Positions 44,301 through 52,477 of a DNA stretch of 64,000 nt are shown here, in pieces; position 1 is the first letter of the stretch, and each line of letters opens with the position of its first letter. Under the pieces are notes generated by a model, which searched no databases, was not told where the DNA came from, and was given only the letters and a program-made list of their open reading frames with translations. The stretch is from Winogradskya humida (GTDB lineage Bacteria; Actinomycetota; Actinomycetes; Mycobacteriales; Micromonosporaceae), in contig NZ_BOMN01000111.1 of assembly GCF_016862215.1 (NCBI RefSeq), positions 1 to 64,000 of the forward strand. The letters run 5' to 3'. The position numbers and the translations under genes were made by a program.

Positions 44301-46386
44301 CCCGGTGGGAGATGACCACGCCCTTGGGCCGGCCGGTCGATCCGGAGGTGTAGGTGATGTAGAGCGGGTCCGGGCCGCCGGCTCCGGCGACGCTGGGCGG
44401 ATCACCCTCGCCCCGCTGGTCCTCGACGGTCAGCACAGGCACGGTCTGCGGGATCGCGCCCCGCCCGGCGCCCTCGGCGACGATGGCCGCCGTGACCGCC
44501 GCGTCAGTGATGATCTCGGTGATCCGTTCCGATGGTGCCTGCGGGTCGAGCGGCAGGTATGCGGCACCGGCCCGGGCGACGGCCAGATAGGCGACCACGG
44601 AGTTCACCGATCGGTCGAGCATGACCGCCACCGCGTCGCTACGGCGTACCCCGGCGTCGGCAAGCGCGCCGGCGAGCCGGCCTGCGAGCCGCCATAGCTC
44701 GTCGTACGTGAGGAAGTGACCGGTCATCGGATCGTGTACCGCAAGTGCCTCGGGCCGGCGCCGCACCCAGCCGTGCACGAGTTCGGCGATGCCCGGTTCG
44801 CGCCCGAGCCGCTGCCGGTCGACCTTGCCGTTGGCGGTGAGGGGCAGCTCGGCCAGGAACTCGATCTCGTGGGGGACCATGAAGCCGGGCAGCCGGTCCG
44901 CGAGGTCGTGGCGCAGCCGGGTCACGTCCTCCTGCGAGCCCTCGGCCACTATGGCGTAGGCGCGGATCCGCCCGCCGCCCCGATCGTCCTTGTCGACGAC
45001 GACGGCGGCCTGCGCCACGCCCGGGTTCCGGATCATGGCCGCCTCGATCTCGGCGGGCTCGACACGGAAGCCGTTGATCTTCACCTGGTCGTCGACACGG
45101 CCGAGATAGCGCAGCTGTCCCCGCTCGTCCCATCGGACCAGGTCGCCGGTGGCGTACAGCCGATCACCGGCGGCGCCGAACGGGTCGGGCACGAAACGCT
45201 GCTCGGTCAGATCCGGCCGGTTGCGGTAGCCGCGGGCGACGCGTGGGCCTCCGATGTAGAGCTGTCCCGGGTGGCCCGGCGGCAGCAGGTGGCGCTGCTC
45301 GTCCAGCACGTACACCCGGGTGTTGTCCATCGGCTCGCCGATCGGGATGTCGTCGCCGTCGTGGGTGCCGGGGTGGATGCGGTACCGGGTCGCGAACGTG
45401 GTGGTCTCGGTGGGTCCGTACCCGTTGAAGATCGTGATGTCGTCGCAGGCCGCCGCGATCCGCTCGACCGCGCGCGGGGACACCACGTCGCCGCCGGTCC
45501 ACACCTGTCTGATGCCCGTCAGGCACCCGGGGTCGCCCTCGGCGAGCGCGCTGAACAGGCCGGCGGTGAGCCACAGCCCGGTTATCCGGCCGGTGCCGGC
45601 GAGCCGCCGTAGCAGGGGCGCGGTGACCTCCTCCTGGGCCACCACCACGCGGCCGCCGGAGAGCAGCGGTACCCACAATTCGTAGGTCGAGGCGTCGAAG
45701 GCCTGCGGGGAGTGGAACAGGACCCGTTCGTGGGCGCCGCCCGCCCAGATCCGGTCGAGGGCCAGGGTGGTGACGTTACGGTGGGTGACCTCTACACCCT
45801 TCGGCTCCCCGGTGGAGCCGGAGGTGTGCATGATGTAGAACAGCGCGTCCGGCCCGGTGGTGGCGTCGGCAGGGCCGGTCACCGGCGAGCCGTCGCCCGG
45901 GGACTCGGCGAGCATCAGCGGCAACCCGTGTTCCAGCGCCTCCTGGCCACTGGCGCGGTCGGTCACGATCAGTGTGCAGCCAGCCCGGTCGATCATCGCC
46001 CGCGTCACCGCGGCGGGGTAACGAGCATCGAGAGGCACGAAGGCGTGTCCGGCCCGGGCGATGGCGAGCAACGTGACGACGAGATCGGCCGACCGTCGCA
46101 TCTGGACGGCGATCGCCTTGCCGGGGAGCGCATCGTGACCGGCCAGCCGGGCCGCCATGATCCGGGTCCGGCGGTCCAGCTCGGCGTAGGTGAGCACGCC
46201 GTCCGCCGAATCCACCGCGATCGCGTCCGGGTCCCGGGCCACCTGCTCGTCGAAAAGCTGTGGCACCGTGCGCCCGGGCAGCTCAGTCACGGTTCCGTGC
46301 CTGTCGTGCAGCAGTCGCTGCCGGTCCTGGTCGCTGATCGGGTGGGCATCGTGCTGGCACCGATCATCGGCGTCGAAGGCGGCCAC
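41326..46386 (-). CDS. NRPS with tandem adenylation domains: A-A-T-C-T
   Basis: 1686 residues from GTG 46386 (GGAGGG just upstream); the frame is open further upstream. A1 about 40-525 (MHTSGSTGEPKG about 187, GYGPTETTT, ANGKVDR about 519). A2 starts at once, about 535-1010 (TYTSGSTGRPKG about 682, GYGPTEATA), with no carrier between. T1 LGGHSLRF, Ser about 1077. C about 1115-1540 with HHLIFDI (about 1264; the Gly of HHxxxDG is Ile). T2 RGGNSLKL, Ser about 1613. By-eye specificity residues: A1 D-A-Y-W-W-G-G-T-F-K (valine-like), A2 D-V-C-F-V-G-G-A-F-K (unassigned). It probably makes a dipeptidyl chain on T2 for the PKS. One A domain must load a carrier other than by the usual A-T order. Confidence 0.93.
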   Translation of the reverse strand: MAAFDADDRCQHDAHPISDQDRQRLLHDRHGTVTELPGRTVPQLFDEQVARDPDAIAVDSADGVLTYAELDRRTRIMAARLAGHDALPGKAIAVQMRRSADLVVTLLAIARAGHAFVPLDARYPAAVTRAMIDRAGCTLIVTDRASGQEALEHGLPLMLAESPGDGSPVTGPADATTGPDALFYIMHTSGSTGEPKGVEVTHRNVTTLALDRIWAGGAHERVLFHSPQAFDASTYELWVPLLSGGRVVVAQEEVTAPLLRRLAGTGRITGLWLTAGLFSALAEGDPGCLTGIRQVWTGGDVVSPRAVERIAAACDDITIFNGYGPTETTTFATRYRIHPGTHDGDDIPIGEPMDNTRVYVLDEQRHLLPPGHPGQLYIGGPRVARGYRNRPDLTEQRFVPDPFGAAGDRLYATGDLVRWDERGQLRYLGRVDDQVKINGFRVEPAEIEAAMIRNPGVAQAAVVVDKDDRGGGRIRAYAIVAEGSQEDVTRLRHDLADRLPGFMVPHEIEFLAELPLTANGKVDRQRLGREPGIAELVHGWVRRRPEALAVHDPMTGHFLTYDELWRLAGRLAGALADAGVRRSDAVAVMLDRSVNSVVAYLAVARAGAAYLPLDPQAPSERITEIITDAAVTAAIVAEGAGRGAIPQTVPVLTVEDQRGEGDPPSVAGAGGPDPLYITYTSGSTGRPKGVVISHRAVISLVTEAEYCPVNAGDRVANTCNPAFDVTTCEIWSTLAGGGTVVPFPLVTDMSMDEWVALVRDERITTMFLTTSLFHTVARERPAAFAPLRNLVIGGEQMELPATLRVLAEGPPGRLINGYGPTEATAFATYFLCTPESLAGRDRIPIGYPLQETNLYVLDDDLAPVPPGEPGELCIGGPGVASAYLNRPELTGQRFVREPRTGDRVYRTGDMVKMVSGDALEMLGRRDRQVKLRGYRIELEEIERTAVASGLVEAAFVDKVGDGVAAELLGAVLPSPRSDVPVDELPAALSARLAERLPGYMVPASWLTLSRLPIGPTGKADRDAIGRSLRLHRPAKTDRPAEHTDGPVTATERQLAQLWSDLLEVPVTGRNASFWELGGHSLRFFTLATRIRDHFGVQLKLRDMFQHPRLGDLADLIDRTRGTVTPPVAVPPGDRREIPAADFQQRVWAAQKLEQSPSLYNVPFAWRLSGPIDADRLAAALAQVIGRHEALRTTFTERDGELHQVVHPPWTPTVERHVCAGDTELRRLLPAEAERAFDLEAGPLLRMALIDTGADQVLTFTVHHLIFDIGSLSIVLDELARHYGGESLDPAVRQYQDLLAGTGLADPAALERGVKRLRGAPSRLAIRPPRRPEAPGAVDLPIPDDLLPRIRRFQDDLGMSWFMVCAAALAATLHRWTGDDDLTFGFPVSTRVSGEFATVVGPCLNTVVVRSTCTATTTVAQLLESIRDGVLEAFEESAMPFGAIVAALNPPRSAGSTPYLDVVIAPQVQAGSPARLGDSVLSPVSMTQGTEVVGKFAVTLGLTVVGNRLTGTLLYRGDRLDAAAATELACQYARTLEAFLTEPDRIVRELDTGLVVPAGPAEGPPPERDPGRARRPAAEADGALTERVAGLWSNVLGHADIGLDDNFFDRGGNSLKLITLHAELCRQYGMDLPIQRLFEHCTISSMAMYLAEAGPAGPPTPAGDAGLDQRGAARRQFAQQRRARRGA

Positions 46387-46741
46387 AATCCCTCCAGGGA
46401 GTTTGTCTGGCTGGCGATGGGCGCGCTGGTCCGGCCGGAGTGGTACCGGCGGAACTACCGCGGGCGGATCGTGCGCTGAGGTGACGGTTCCGCGGCGCCT
46501 CGGCGGATCGCTCAAAGTCAAGTAATTGGTGCGTAACGCATAAATCTGTAGTGATGTATCTCGATCTAGGTAGGATCGTTGGCGTCGATGGCAATCCTGA
46601 CCCGGCCGGGTATCCGCGGTCGAGGAAGAAGAGCCGGAGACTTCACCGGAGACCGGATGTTCGATCGGGGGATCGGCGGAAGGTGACTCTCCCCCGAGTG
46701 GCATGACGGAACGTTGATGGGAAGATACGGGGGATAGGCTT
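46387..46741. promoter_or_regulatory. Divergent promoter region of the biosynthetic cluster
   Basis: A 355-bp gap between the NRPS and the AfsR-like regulator. It is AT-richer around 46515-46570. TGCGT-A-ACGCA (46530-46540) is a perfect palindrome, and CGATC/GATCG (46562-46566, 46574-46578) flank TAGGTAG. A possible plus-strand promoter is TTGGTG (46527) with TAGTGA 17 nt on; TTGACT on the minus strand near 46516 lacks a clear -10. No small gene could be supported here. Confidence 0.5.
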
Positions 46742-49324
46742 GTGCATGTTCAAAGGGATTTCGGGCGATTGCTCCGGGACTATCGGACGGCCGCGCGACT
46801 GACCCAGGAAGAATTGGCGGAGGAATCGGGGATCAGTTCCCGGACCATCCGCGATGTCGAACGTGGAGCGGTGCGGGCACCTCGGAAGGCCTCGCTGGAA
46901 GCCCTGGCCGAGGCCCTCGCGCTGCCGGAGCCGGAACGCACCGCGTTGTTCGAGGCGGCGCGCACGATCCGCAGGCAGTCCGATCTGGACCTGCAGGTTT
47001 CTCGTACGGTCGACGCAGATCAGCCGGGCACGGCCGACGATGCCGCCGCGCGGACCGATCCGCCGCCCCGCGAACTACCCGCTGACAGCCCGTCCTTCAT
47101 CGGACGGGGCCGCGAGGTCGAGATGCTCGCCGGCCTCCAGCAGGGATCCCGGCAGTTGCAGATCGTGGCGATAGTCGGCATCGCCGGCGTCGGCAAGACA
47201 GCGCTCGCCGTGCACTGGGCACACCGGATAGCGCAGGACTTCCCGGACGGTCAGCTCTACGTCGATCTACGCGGATACGACCCGGACCAACCGATGCGGA
47301 CGGTCGACGCGCTTGCCGGCTTCCTGCGCTCCCTGGGCGTCAGCGGTGATCGCATCCCGGTGGACGACGAGGACGCGGCGAAGGTGTACCGATCGCTGGT
47401 GGCCGGCAAGCGGCTCCTGATCGTGGTCGACAACGCGCGTACCCCCGAGCAGATCCGGCCGCTGCTTCCCGGCCTCGGGGAGTCCCTGGTGATCGTGACC
47501 AGCCGGCATTCGCTGACCGGCCTGGTGGCCCGGGACGGTGCCCGCAGAATCCTGCTCAACGTACTTCCTGAGAAGGAGGCCGTCGCCCTGCTGACCCAGA
47601 TGCTCGGCGACGAGCGGGTCGCCGCCGAGCCCCTCGCGGTCACCGATCTGGCGCAGCGCTGCAGCTGCATTCCACTGTCGCTGCTGACAGCCGCCGCCAA
47701 TCTCGCCTTCCGCAAACACCGCCCGATCAGCGACCTCGTCCTGGCCCTCGACAAGGGCGACCCGCTGGTCGAGTTGACCCTCGACGGCGACCAGTCCGGA
47801 AGCATCAGGGCGGTCCTCAACGAGACCTATGCCACCCTCTCGGAGTCCGAGCAACGAGCATTCCGGCTGGTCAGTGTCGTTCCGGGATCGGCTTTCACCA
47901 CGGATGCGGTGTCCGCCCTGCTCGACGTTCCCAAGCCGGAGGCGGACCTGCTGCTGCAGGGCCTGGCCACCGTGCACATGGTCCATGAGCAGAGCTTCGG
48001 CCGCTACACCCTGCACGACCTCATCCGGTCGTTCGGCAAGAACCTGGCCGCGAGCGCGGGCGACGGCACCCAGGCGGCGATCGCACGCATGCTGAACTGG
48101 TATCTCGACCGTACGCTGACCGCGGCAGAGCTGGTCGCACCGGAGCGGATCCGGCTGCCGGCACCGGCCTGGCGGGAGCCGGACGGTCAAGCCGCCTTCG
48201 ACGGCCGGCCGGAGGCGCTTGCCTGGCTGGTCGCGGAACGGCACAACCTGGTCGCGGCCATCCACCACGCAGCCCGCTCCGGCCCGGTCGCGCTGAGCTG
48301 GTACCTCGTCGACGCGCTGCGTGGATTCTTCTGGTTGAGCAGCCCGGCCGTGGAATGGCTGGGTTGTGCCGATGCCGCGCTGACGGCGGCCCGTGCCCAT
48401 GATGCGGCGGACGGCGAAGCGGCGGTCTCCCTCGGAATCGCACAGTTGTTGCTGCACCACGGCCAGCACAGCAGGGCATTGCAGGTCTATCTGGATTCAC
48501 TGGCGGCCATGCGACGGGCCGGTTGGGCCGTCGGCGAGGCGACCGCGATGAGCCACATCGGCAATGTCCACATGCACTCCGGTGACCTCGACTCGGCTCG
48601 TGACCTGCAGCAGCAGACGCTGGGCATGGCTCAGCGCCTCGGGCTCGAGAAGGCGGAGGCATGCGCTCTGCACGCACTCGGGCGGATAGAGTGGTACGCC
48701 GGTGCGCTGGAGGTCGCCCGTACGCTTGTGCAACAGTCCTACACGATCTGCGTACGCATCGGCGACCGCTACGGCTCGGTCTACGCGCTGATCGAGCGCG
48801 CCATGATCGACGCCGATCTGGGTCACTACCCGGCCGCGATGGAAGCGCTGGACGAAAGCTTCCGGCGGTCGGCCGAGCTCGGTACTCCGGTACTCCAGGT
48901 CCGGTGCCGCAGCACGCTGGCGTACATCCACAGCTGCCTGGGCCGCGACGCTGAAGCGACGAAGCAATACGAACAAGCGGTCCAGCTTGCCCGAGGCATC
49001 AACATCCAGGTCCACGAGGTCGAGGCGGTGATCGGCCTGGCGACGATGGCGTTGCGCCGCGGTGACCTGCCGCAGGCGCGGCAGCATGTCGAACTCGCCT
49101 TGGAGATCTGCCGGCCGGCGGGCTTCCGCCTCCTGGAGGCCGATGCCTACGCCGTGCTGGCGGAGATCCGCTATCGCGACGGCTTCCCCGCCGAGGCGCA
49201 AGCCCACCACGACCTCGCCACCGCGATATACGAGAAGTCCGGCTACCTACGGGGGCGGGACCGAATGTTGGCGATGCCCCACTCGGGCAGCGGTCACCAG
49301 TCCGCCGCCATGGCAACGGGATAG
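46742..49324 (+). CDS. Cluster regulator: XRE helix-turn-helix, NB-ARC ATPase and TPR domains
   Basis: 860 residues from GTG 46742, with GGGGGA upstream. HTH about 5-62 (GRLLRDYRTAARLTQEEL, SSRTIRDVERG). NB-ARC ATPase about 115-390 (FIGRGREVEML, Walker A VGIAGVGKTALAV, LLIVVDNARTPEQIRPLL). A winged-helix part follows to about 450 and TPR repeats from about 560 to 840. This is the AfsR/STAND regulator layout with an XRE instead of a SARP DNA-binding end. It is divergent from the NRPS operon and is the likely pathway-specific activator, perhaps autoregulated through the palindromes at 46530-46578. Confidence 0.9.
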   Translation: MHVQRDFGRLLRDYRTAARLTQEELAEESGISSRTIRDVERGAVRAPRKASLEALAEALALPEPERTALFEAARTIRRQSDLDLQVSRTVDADQPGTADDAAARTDPPPRELPADSPSFIGRGREVEMLAGLQQGSRQLQIVAIVGIAGVGKTALAVHWAHRIAQDFPDGQLYVDLRGYDPDQPMRTVDALAGFLRSLGVSGDRIPVDDEDAAKVYRSLVAGKRLLIVVDNARTPEQIRPLLPGLGESLVIVTSRHSLTGLVARDGARRILLNVLPEKEAVALLTQMLGDERVAAEPLAVTDLAQRCSCIPLSLLTAAANLAFRKHRPISDLVLALDKGDPLVELTLDGDQSGSIRAVLNETYATLSESEQRAFRLVSVVPGSAFTTDAVSALLDVPKPEADLLLQGLATVHMVHEQSFGRYTLHDLIRSFGKNLAASAGDGTQAAIARMLNWYLDRTLTAAELVAPERIRLPAPAWREPDGQAAFDGRPEALAWLVAERHNLVAAIHHAARSGPVALSWYLVDALRGFFWLSSPAVEWLGCADAALTAARAHDAADGEAAVSLGIAQLLLHHGQHSRALQVYLDSLAAMRRAGWAVGEATAMSHIGNVHMHSGDLDSARDLQQQTLGMAQRLGLEKAEACALHALGRIEWYAGALEVARTLVQQSYTICVRIGDRYGSVYALIERAMIDADLGHYPAAMEALDESFRRSAELGTPVLQVRCRSTLAYIHSCLGRDAEATKQYEQAVQLARGINIQVHEVEAVIGLATMALRRGDLPQARQHVELALEICRPAGFRLLEADAYAVLAEIRYRDGFPAEAQAHHDLATAIYEKSGYLRGRDRMLAMPHSGSGHQSAAMATG

Positions 49325-49425
49325 CCCTCGGGATCCGAACATCGAGCAGGCCACCACCGCCCCGCCCACCGAACGGCCGCTGTTGTGTTCTCCCGCCGGC
49401 TGAGGGGCGATGATCGATCGAGGCT

Positions 49426-49446
49426 CGTCACCTGGTTCGGGTGACG
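49426..49446 (+). terminator. Weak hairpin after the cluster regulator
   Basis: CGTCACC (49426-49432) pairs with GGTGACG (49440-49446) around 7 nt. It lies 100 bp past the regulator stop, with no T-tract. The rest of 49325-49514 shows nothing further. Confidence 0.35.
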
Positions 49447-49514
49447 GGCCTCGGTGCCGCCGGTCGCGCCCGGGGGCGGGCCGCTCGGCGTGGGGCTGGA
49501 CCGGCGGCGCAGTC

Positions 49515-50027
49515 TCAGCCGCGTTCCCAGACGGCGACGGCATCTCCGTCGGGTTGCGGTACCCAGCCCAGGGCCTCGGGTCGTGCGGGGGTGCCGGTGA
49601 AGGTCAGGGTGAGCGAGGCGGTGCCTGTCCCGAACCGTACGGGCTTGCTCTGCTGTGCTTGGTTCTCCCAGCCCTCGGCGTCGTAGAGGGTGAACATCGC
49701 CGGGTCGACGATGATCGGGCGGGTGGCGGTGACCGTGAGGACGGCCGTGGCGGAGTGGGCCGACCAGGTGGCGGAGGCGAGCGTCACGGTGGCCACCGGG
49801 GTGGACTTGCGGGTGACGGTGACGATGCGGCCGTCCTGCCCGTACGTGAGTGACGGGTCGCTGTCCTTGATCGCCGGAGGTGTCCGCGCGGCGACGCTCG
49901 CAACCGGGGTGGAGGCGACCGCGGCCGGGACGGGCCGCTGATCCGCGGCGGCGACCCCGATGGAGGTGAGCGACGCGGCAGTCGCGAGGCCGGTGACGAC
50001 GACCGCTACGACGAGGGGCTTTCTCAT
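49515..50027 (-). CDS. Small secreted protein of unknown function
   Basis: 170 residues. A Sec signal peptide is clear (MRKPLVVAVVVTGLATAASL ending IGVAAADQ). The mature part has a Pro/Ala-rich stretch followed by a beta-rich domain with repeated T-V-T strands (GRIVTVTRKSTPVATVTLAS, AVLTVTATRPIIVDPAMF). There are no cysteines. The family is not recognised. It is convergent with the cluster regulator and sits downstream, on the same strand, of the ricin/beta-helix gene but separated from it by a strong terminator. Confidence 0.7.
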   Translation of the reverse strand: MRKPLVVAVVVTGLATAASLTSIGVAAADQRPVPAAVASTPVASVAARTPPAIKDSDPSLTYGQDGRIVTVTRKSTPVATVTLASATWSAHSATAVLTVTATRPIIVDPAMFTLYDAEGWENQAQQSKPVRFGTGTASLTLTFTGTPARPEALGWVPQPDGDAVAVWERG

Positions 50028-50090
50028 GGCCCCATCTTATCGGGACAGGCGGGTTCCGCCTCTGGCCAGGAGACCGCCGATCGGAAACGG

Positions 50091-50130
50091 CGTCGTGGGC
50101 GGGCCCGATCGTGCGGGCCCGCCCACGACG
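50091..50130. terminator. Very strong perfect hairpin terminator
   Basis: CGTCGTGGGCGGGCCCG (50091-50107) and its exact complement (50114-50130) flank ATCGTG. It lies 25 bp past the stop of the ricin/beta-helix gene and insulates it from the small secreted protein gene. Confidence 0.8.
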
Positions 50131-50155
50131 GTTCACAGGGGGAAGTGCTGGTGGC

Positions 50156-52366
50156 TTACGGGAAGTTGACCAGGTAGGAGTTGTTGTTGCTGGAGTTGGC
50201 GGCGGCGCCGGTGTCGTTGACGATGTGCGAAATAGTGCCGATACCGCCGAGCGACACGGCTGCCATGTCGTGCAGCTTCACTCCGGCAACCGTGGGTACC
50301 TCGAAGGCGTGCGCCGAGGACACCGCATTGTTGACGTTGAAGAAGCAGTAGCTGCCGAGTCCCCAGGCTTCGAAGGTGCTGACTCCGGCGGCGACCTTGA
50401 GTGCCGGGTAGCCGTTCTGCGAGCCGTTCATCCAGCTGGCCTGGTTCGGCGGGTCGTAGGGCATCTCGTTCTGGAAGAAGACGACCTTGCCGTTGGCGCC
50501 GTTCCAGACGACTTCGTTCTTCTGGTAGTGCTCGACGAACAGGCCCGTCGCGAGCACGTTGTCACCGTTGACGGTGAGCCCGTTGTCCGCGGTGTTCACC
50601 GTCCAGCCGATGCCGGCGCCGTGGTCGGCGCGCCAGGCCCAGGTGTGGTCGACAATCGTGTTGTTGGTGTTGACGACCAGGCTGTTGGTGGCCTTGCCGG
50701 CCACCATGCCGCCGATGCGGAAGAACACGTCCTGCACGGTGGTGGGGTTGCCGGCGTGCGAGGTGCCCGACTTGGCGAGGCCGACCTTGAGCAGGGTGTC
50801 GCTGTTGGTGGTCCCGGCGTCGAAGAGTAGTCCCTTGAGCCGTACGCCGTCGACGTCAGCGACGTCCATGGCGTTGACACCGTTGTCCGGGATGATGGTC
50901 GGGTAGCCGATACCGAGCACCACCGTGTTCGCCTTGGTCACGTGCAGGGTCTGGTTGACGTGGTAGATGCCCGGGGTGAAGAACAGGTTGCACCCGCTGG
51001 CCAGCGCCGTGTTGATCGTTGCCGCCGAGTCGCCGGGGCGTGCCACGTAGAAGTTGCTCATCGGCAGGGAACTGCCCGGGGTGCTTCCGCCGGCCCAGCT
51101 CGGACCCGAGGCGTTGGTACGCAGGGCGGGCAGGAACACCCGGTACTTCCCCGCGGAATCGATGTAGAAGTAGGGCACGTCACGCGACACCGGTGTGGTG
51201 GCCAGCGTCGTGTAGCGGGGGCCGGCCGCGGCGGTGTTGAAGTTGGTCGCGGGGGCGCCGTTGGTGCCGGAGAACACCATGTTCCAGTTGGAGCCGCTCC
51301 AGGCTCCCAGCGTGCTGTCCTTGGTGTAGAACTGCTGCTGGGAGGCGGATTCGGCGGTCCCGTCGACCTTCGTGTCGGAGATGTAGCCGCCGCTGGCCCA
51401 GCCGTAGCTGGCCGGGTAGAGGTCAAGCCCGCCGATGACGTGCATGCGGCGGAACGGGGCGGCCTGGGCGACGGCCCAGCGGTCGGCGCCGCCGAGGGTG
51501 TTGATCGACATGTTCTCCGCGGAGCGCCAGAAGTTCTGGGTCGCGTTCCCGGCGTCGCTGGCGTTGAACGCGTCGACGGTCACGGCGCCGTTGATGCGTA
51601 CGTCATCGGGGTTCTGCCCGGCCCCGAGGATCGAGGTGTTGAAGCCGATGTTCGCGCCGACGTTGTACGGCGTGGTGCTCGGCTTGAAGATCTCCGCGTC
51701 GCGACGGGTGCCGAATTGCGCCGAGTTCGTATCTTTCTGCGCGTTGAAGATGCTGTCCAGCGACGATTGAATGGCGGCATCGGACATCGAATGGTCGTAG
51801 AAGTGCACGTTCGGGCCCAGATCCGGCGTGTCCGAATACGTCGGGCACGTTCCCGGGTTGGTCGTCCCCGCGGTAAGGGTGAAAACCTGGGCGGCGCTGC
51901 CGTTGCAGTCCCAGATCTGCAGCCGTGTGCCGTTGGCGGTGGCGCCGGACGGTGCGTCCACGCAGCGGTTCGACTGCGGGTTCTTCAGGGCGCCGTTGCT
52001 CTGCTGGGCCCACTGCTGCGCGCCGGTGCCGTTGCAGTCCCAGAGCTGCAGCTGCGTACCGTTGCCGGTGCCGCCGCTGGCCACGTCCAGGCAGCGGCCG
52101 AGCGTGGTCAGTGCGGTGCCGTTGAGGGTCCAGTGCTGGTCGACGCTGGTGGTCTGACAGTCCCAGAGCTGGACCGCCGTGCCGTTGGCGCCGGTGTCGT
52201 CGCCACTGACGTCGACGCACTTGCCGCCCGGCCCGGCGATGGTGTTACCCGTGACGGTGGCGGCCGAGGCGAACTGATTGGCGCCGGCCACACCGAGCCC
52301 GGCGACTACGACCAGCACCATTGCCGCGAGCATGCCGCGGCGGCGCCGTCGAGAGACAGCTTTCAT
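50156..52366 (-). CDS. Secreted protein: ricin-type lectin plus beta-helix (GH55-like) domain
   Basis: 736 residues from ATG 52366 (AGGACG upstream). The signal peptide has a basic start (KAVSRRRRRGM), a hydrophobic core and SAATV. A ricin B lectin (about 35-165) has three CLDV/QxW-type repeats (KCVDVSGDDT, VDQHW, RCLDVASGG, AQQWAQQ, RCVDAPSG). The large catalytic-like part (about 175-736) is a right-handed beta-helix similar to GH55 beta-1,3-glucanase-like actinobacterial proteins (ADVDGVRLKGLLFDAGT, NNTIVDHTWAWRADHGAG). The catalytic Glu is not assigned, so the glucanase role is tentative. A LacI-type palindrome upstream (52478-52489) suggests induction by a sugar. Confidence 0.78.
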   Translation of the reverse strand: MKAVSRRRRRGMLAAMVLVVVAGLGVAGANQFASAATVTGNTIAGPGGKCVDVSGDDTGANGTAVQLWDCQTTSVDQHWTLNGTALTTLGRCLDVASGGTGNGTQLQLWDCNGTGAQQWAQQSNGALKNPQSNRCVDAPSGATANGTRLQIWDCNGSAAQVFTLTAGTTNPGTCPTYSDTPDLGPNVHFYDHSMSDAAIQSSLDSIFNAQKDTNSAQFGTRRDAEIFKPSTTPYNVGANIGFNTSILGAGQNPDDVRINGAVTVDAFNASDAGNATQNFWRSAENMSINTLGGADRWAVAQAAPFRRMHVIGGLDLYPASYGWASGGYISDTKVDGTAESASQQQFYTKDSTLGAWSGSNWNMVFSGTNGAPATNFNTAAAGPRYTTLATTPVSRDVPYFYIDSAGKYRVFLPALRTNASGPSWAGGSTPGSSLPMSNFYVARPGDSAATINTALASGCNLFFTPGIYHVNQTLHVTKANTVVLGIGYPTIIPDNGVNAMDVADVDGVRLKGLLFDAGTTNSDTLLKVGLAKSGTSHAGNPTTVQDVFFRIGGMVAGKATNSLVVNTNNTIVDHTWAWRADHGAGIGWTVNTADNGLTVNGDNVLATGLFVEHYQKNEVVWNGANGKVVFFQNEMPYDPPNQASWMNGSQNGYPALKVAAGVSTFEAWGLGSYCFFNVNNAVSSAHAFEVPTVAGVKLHDMAAVSLGGIGTISHIVNDTGAAANSSNNNSYLVNFP

Positions 52367-52477
52367 TGCCGTCCTACTTTCTTCTCTGATGCCTGCCCGA
52401 ATGACGAGGGGATGGGCAGGGGGAACGCAGCTGGATAGTGGGGGAGTGAGTTCTACCCGGTTCGCAGACATTGAGAA

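Noticed and set aside
46387..46704. N-terminal extension of the large NRPS
   Set aside because: The added residues are not adenylation-like, and the frame crosses the palindromic promoter region; GTG 46386 follows GGAGGG.
27529..49324. Assignment of the cluster to detoxin/rimosamide, malonomycin or epoxyketone pathways
   Set aside because: Each shares a NRPS-PKS element, but the diagnostic genes (for example a methyltransferase domain with acyl-CoA dehydrogenase for epoxyketones) are absent and the A-A-T-C-T and MbtH-A-T layout does not fit what I recall.
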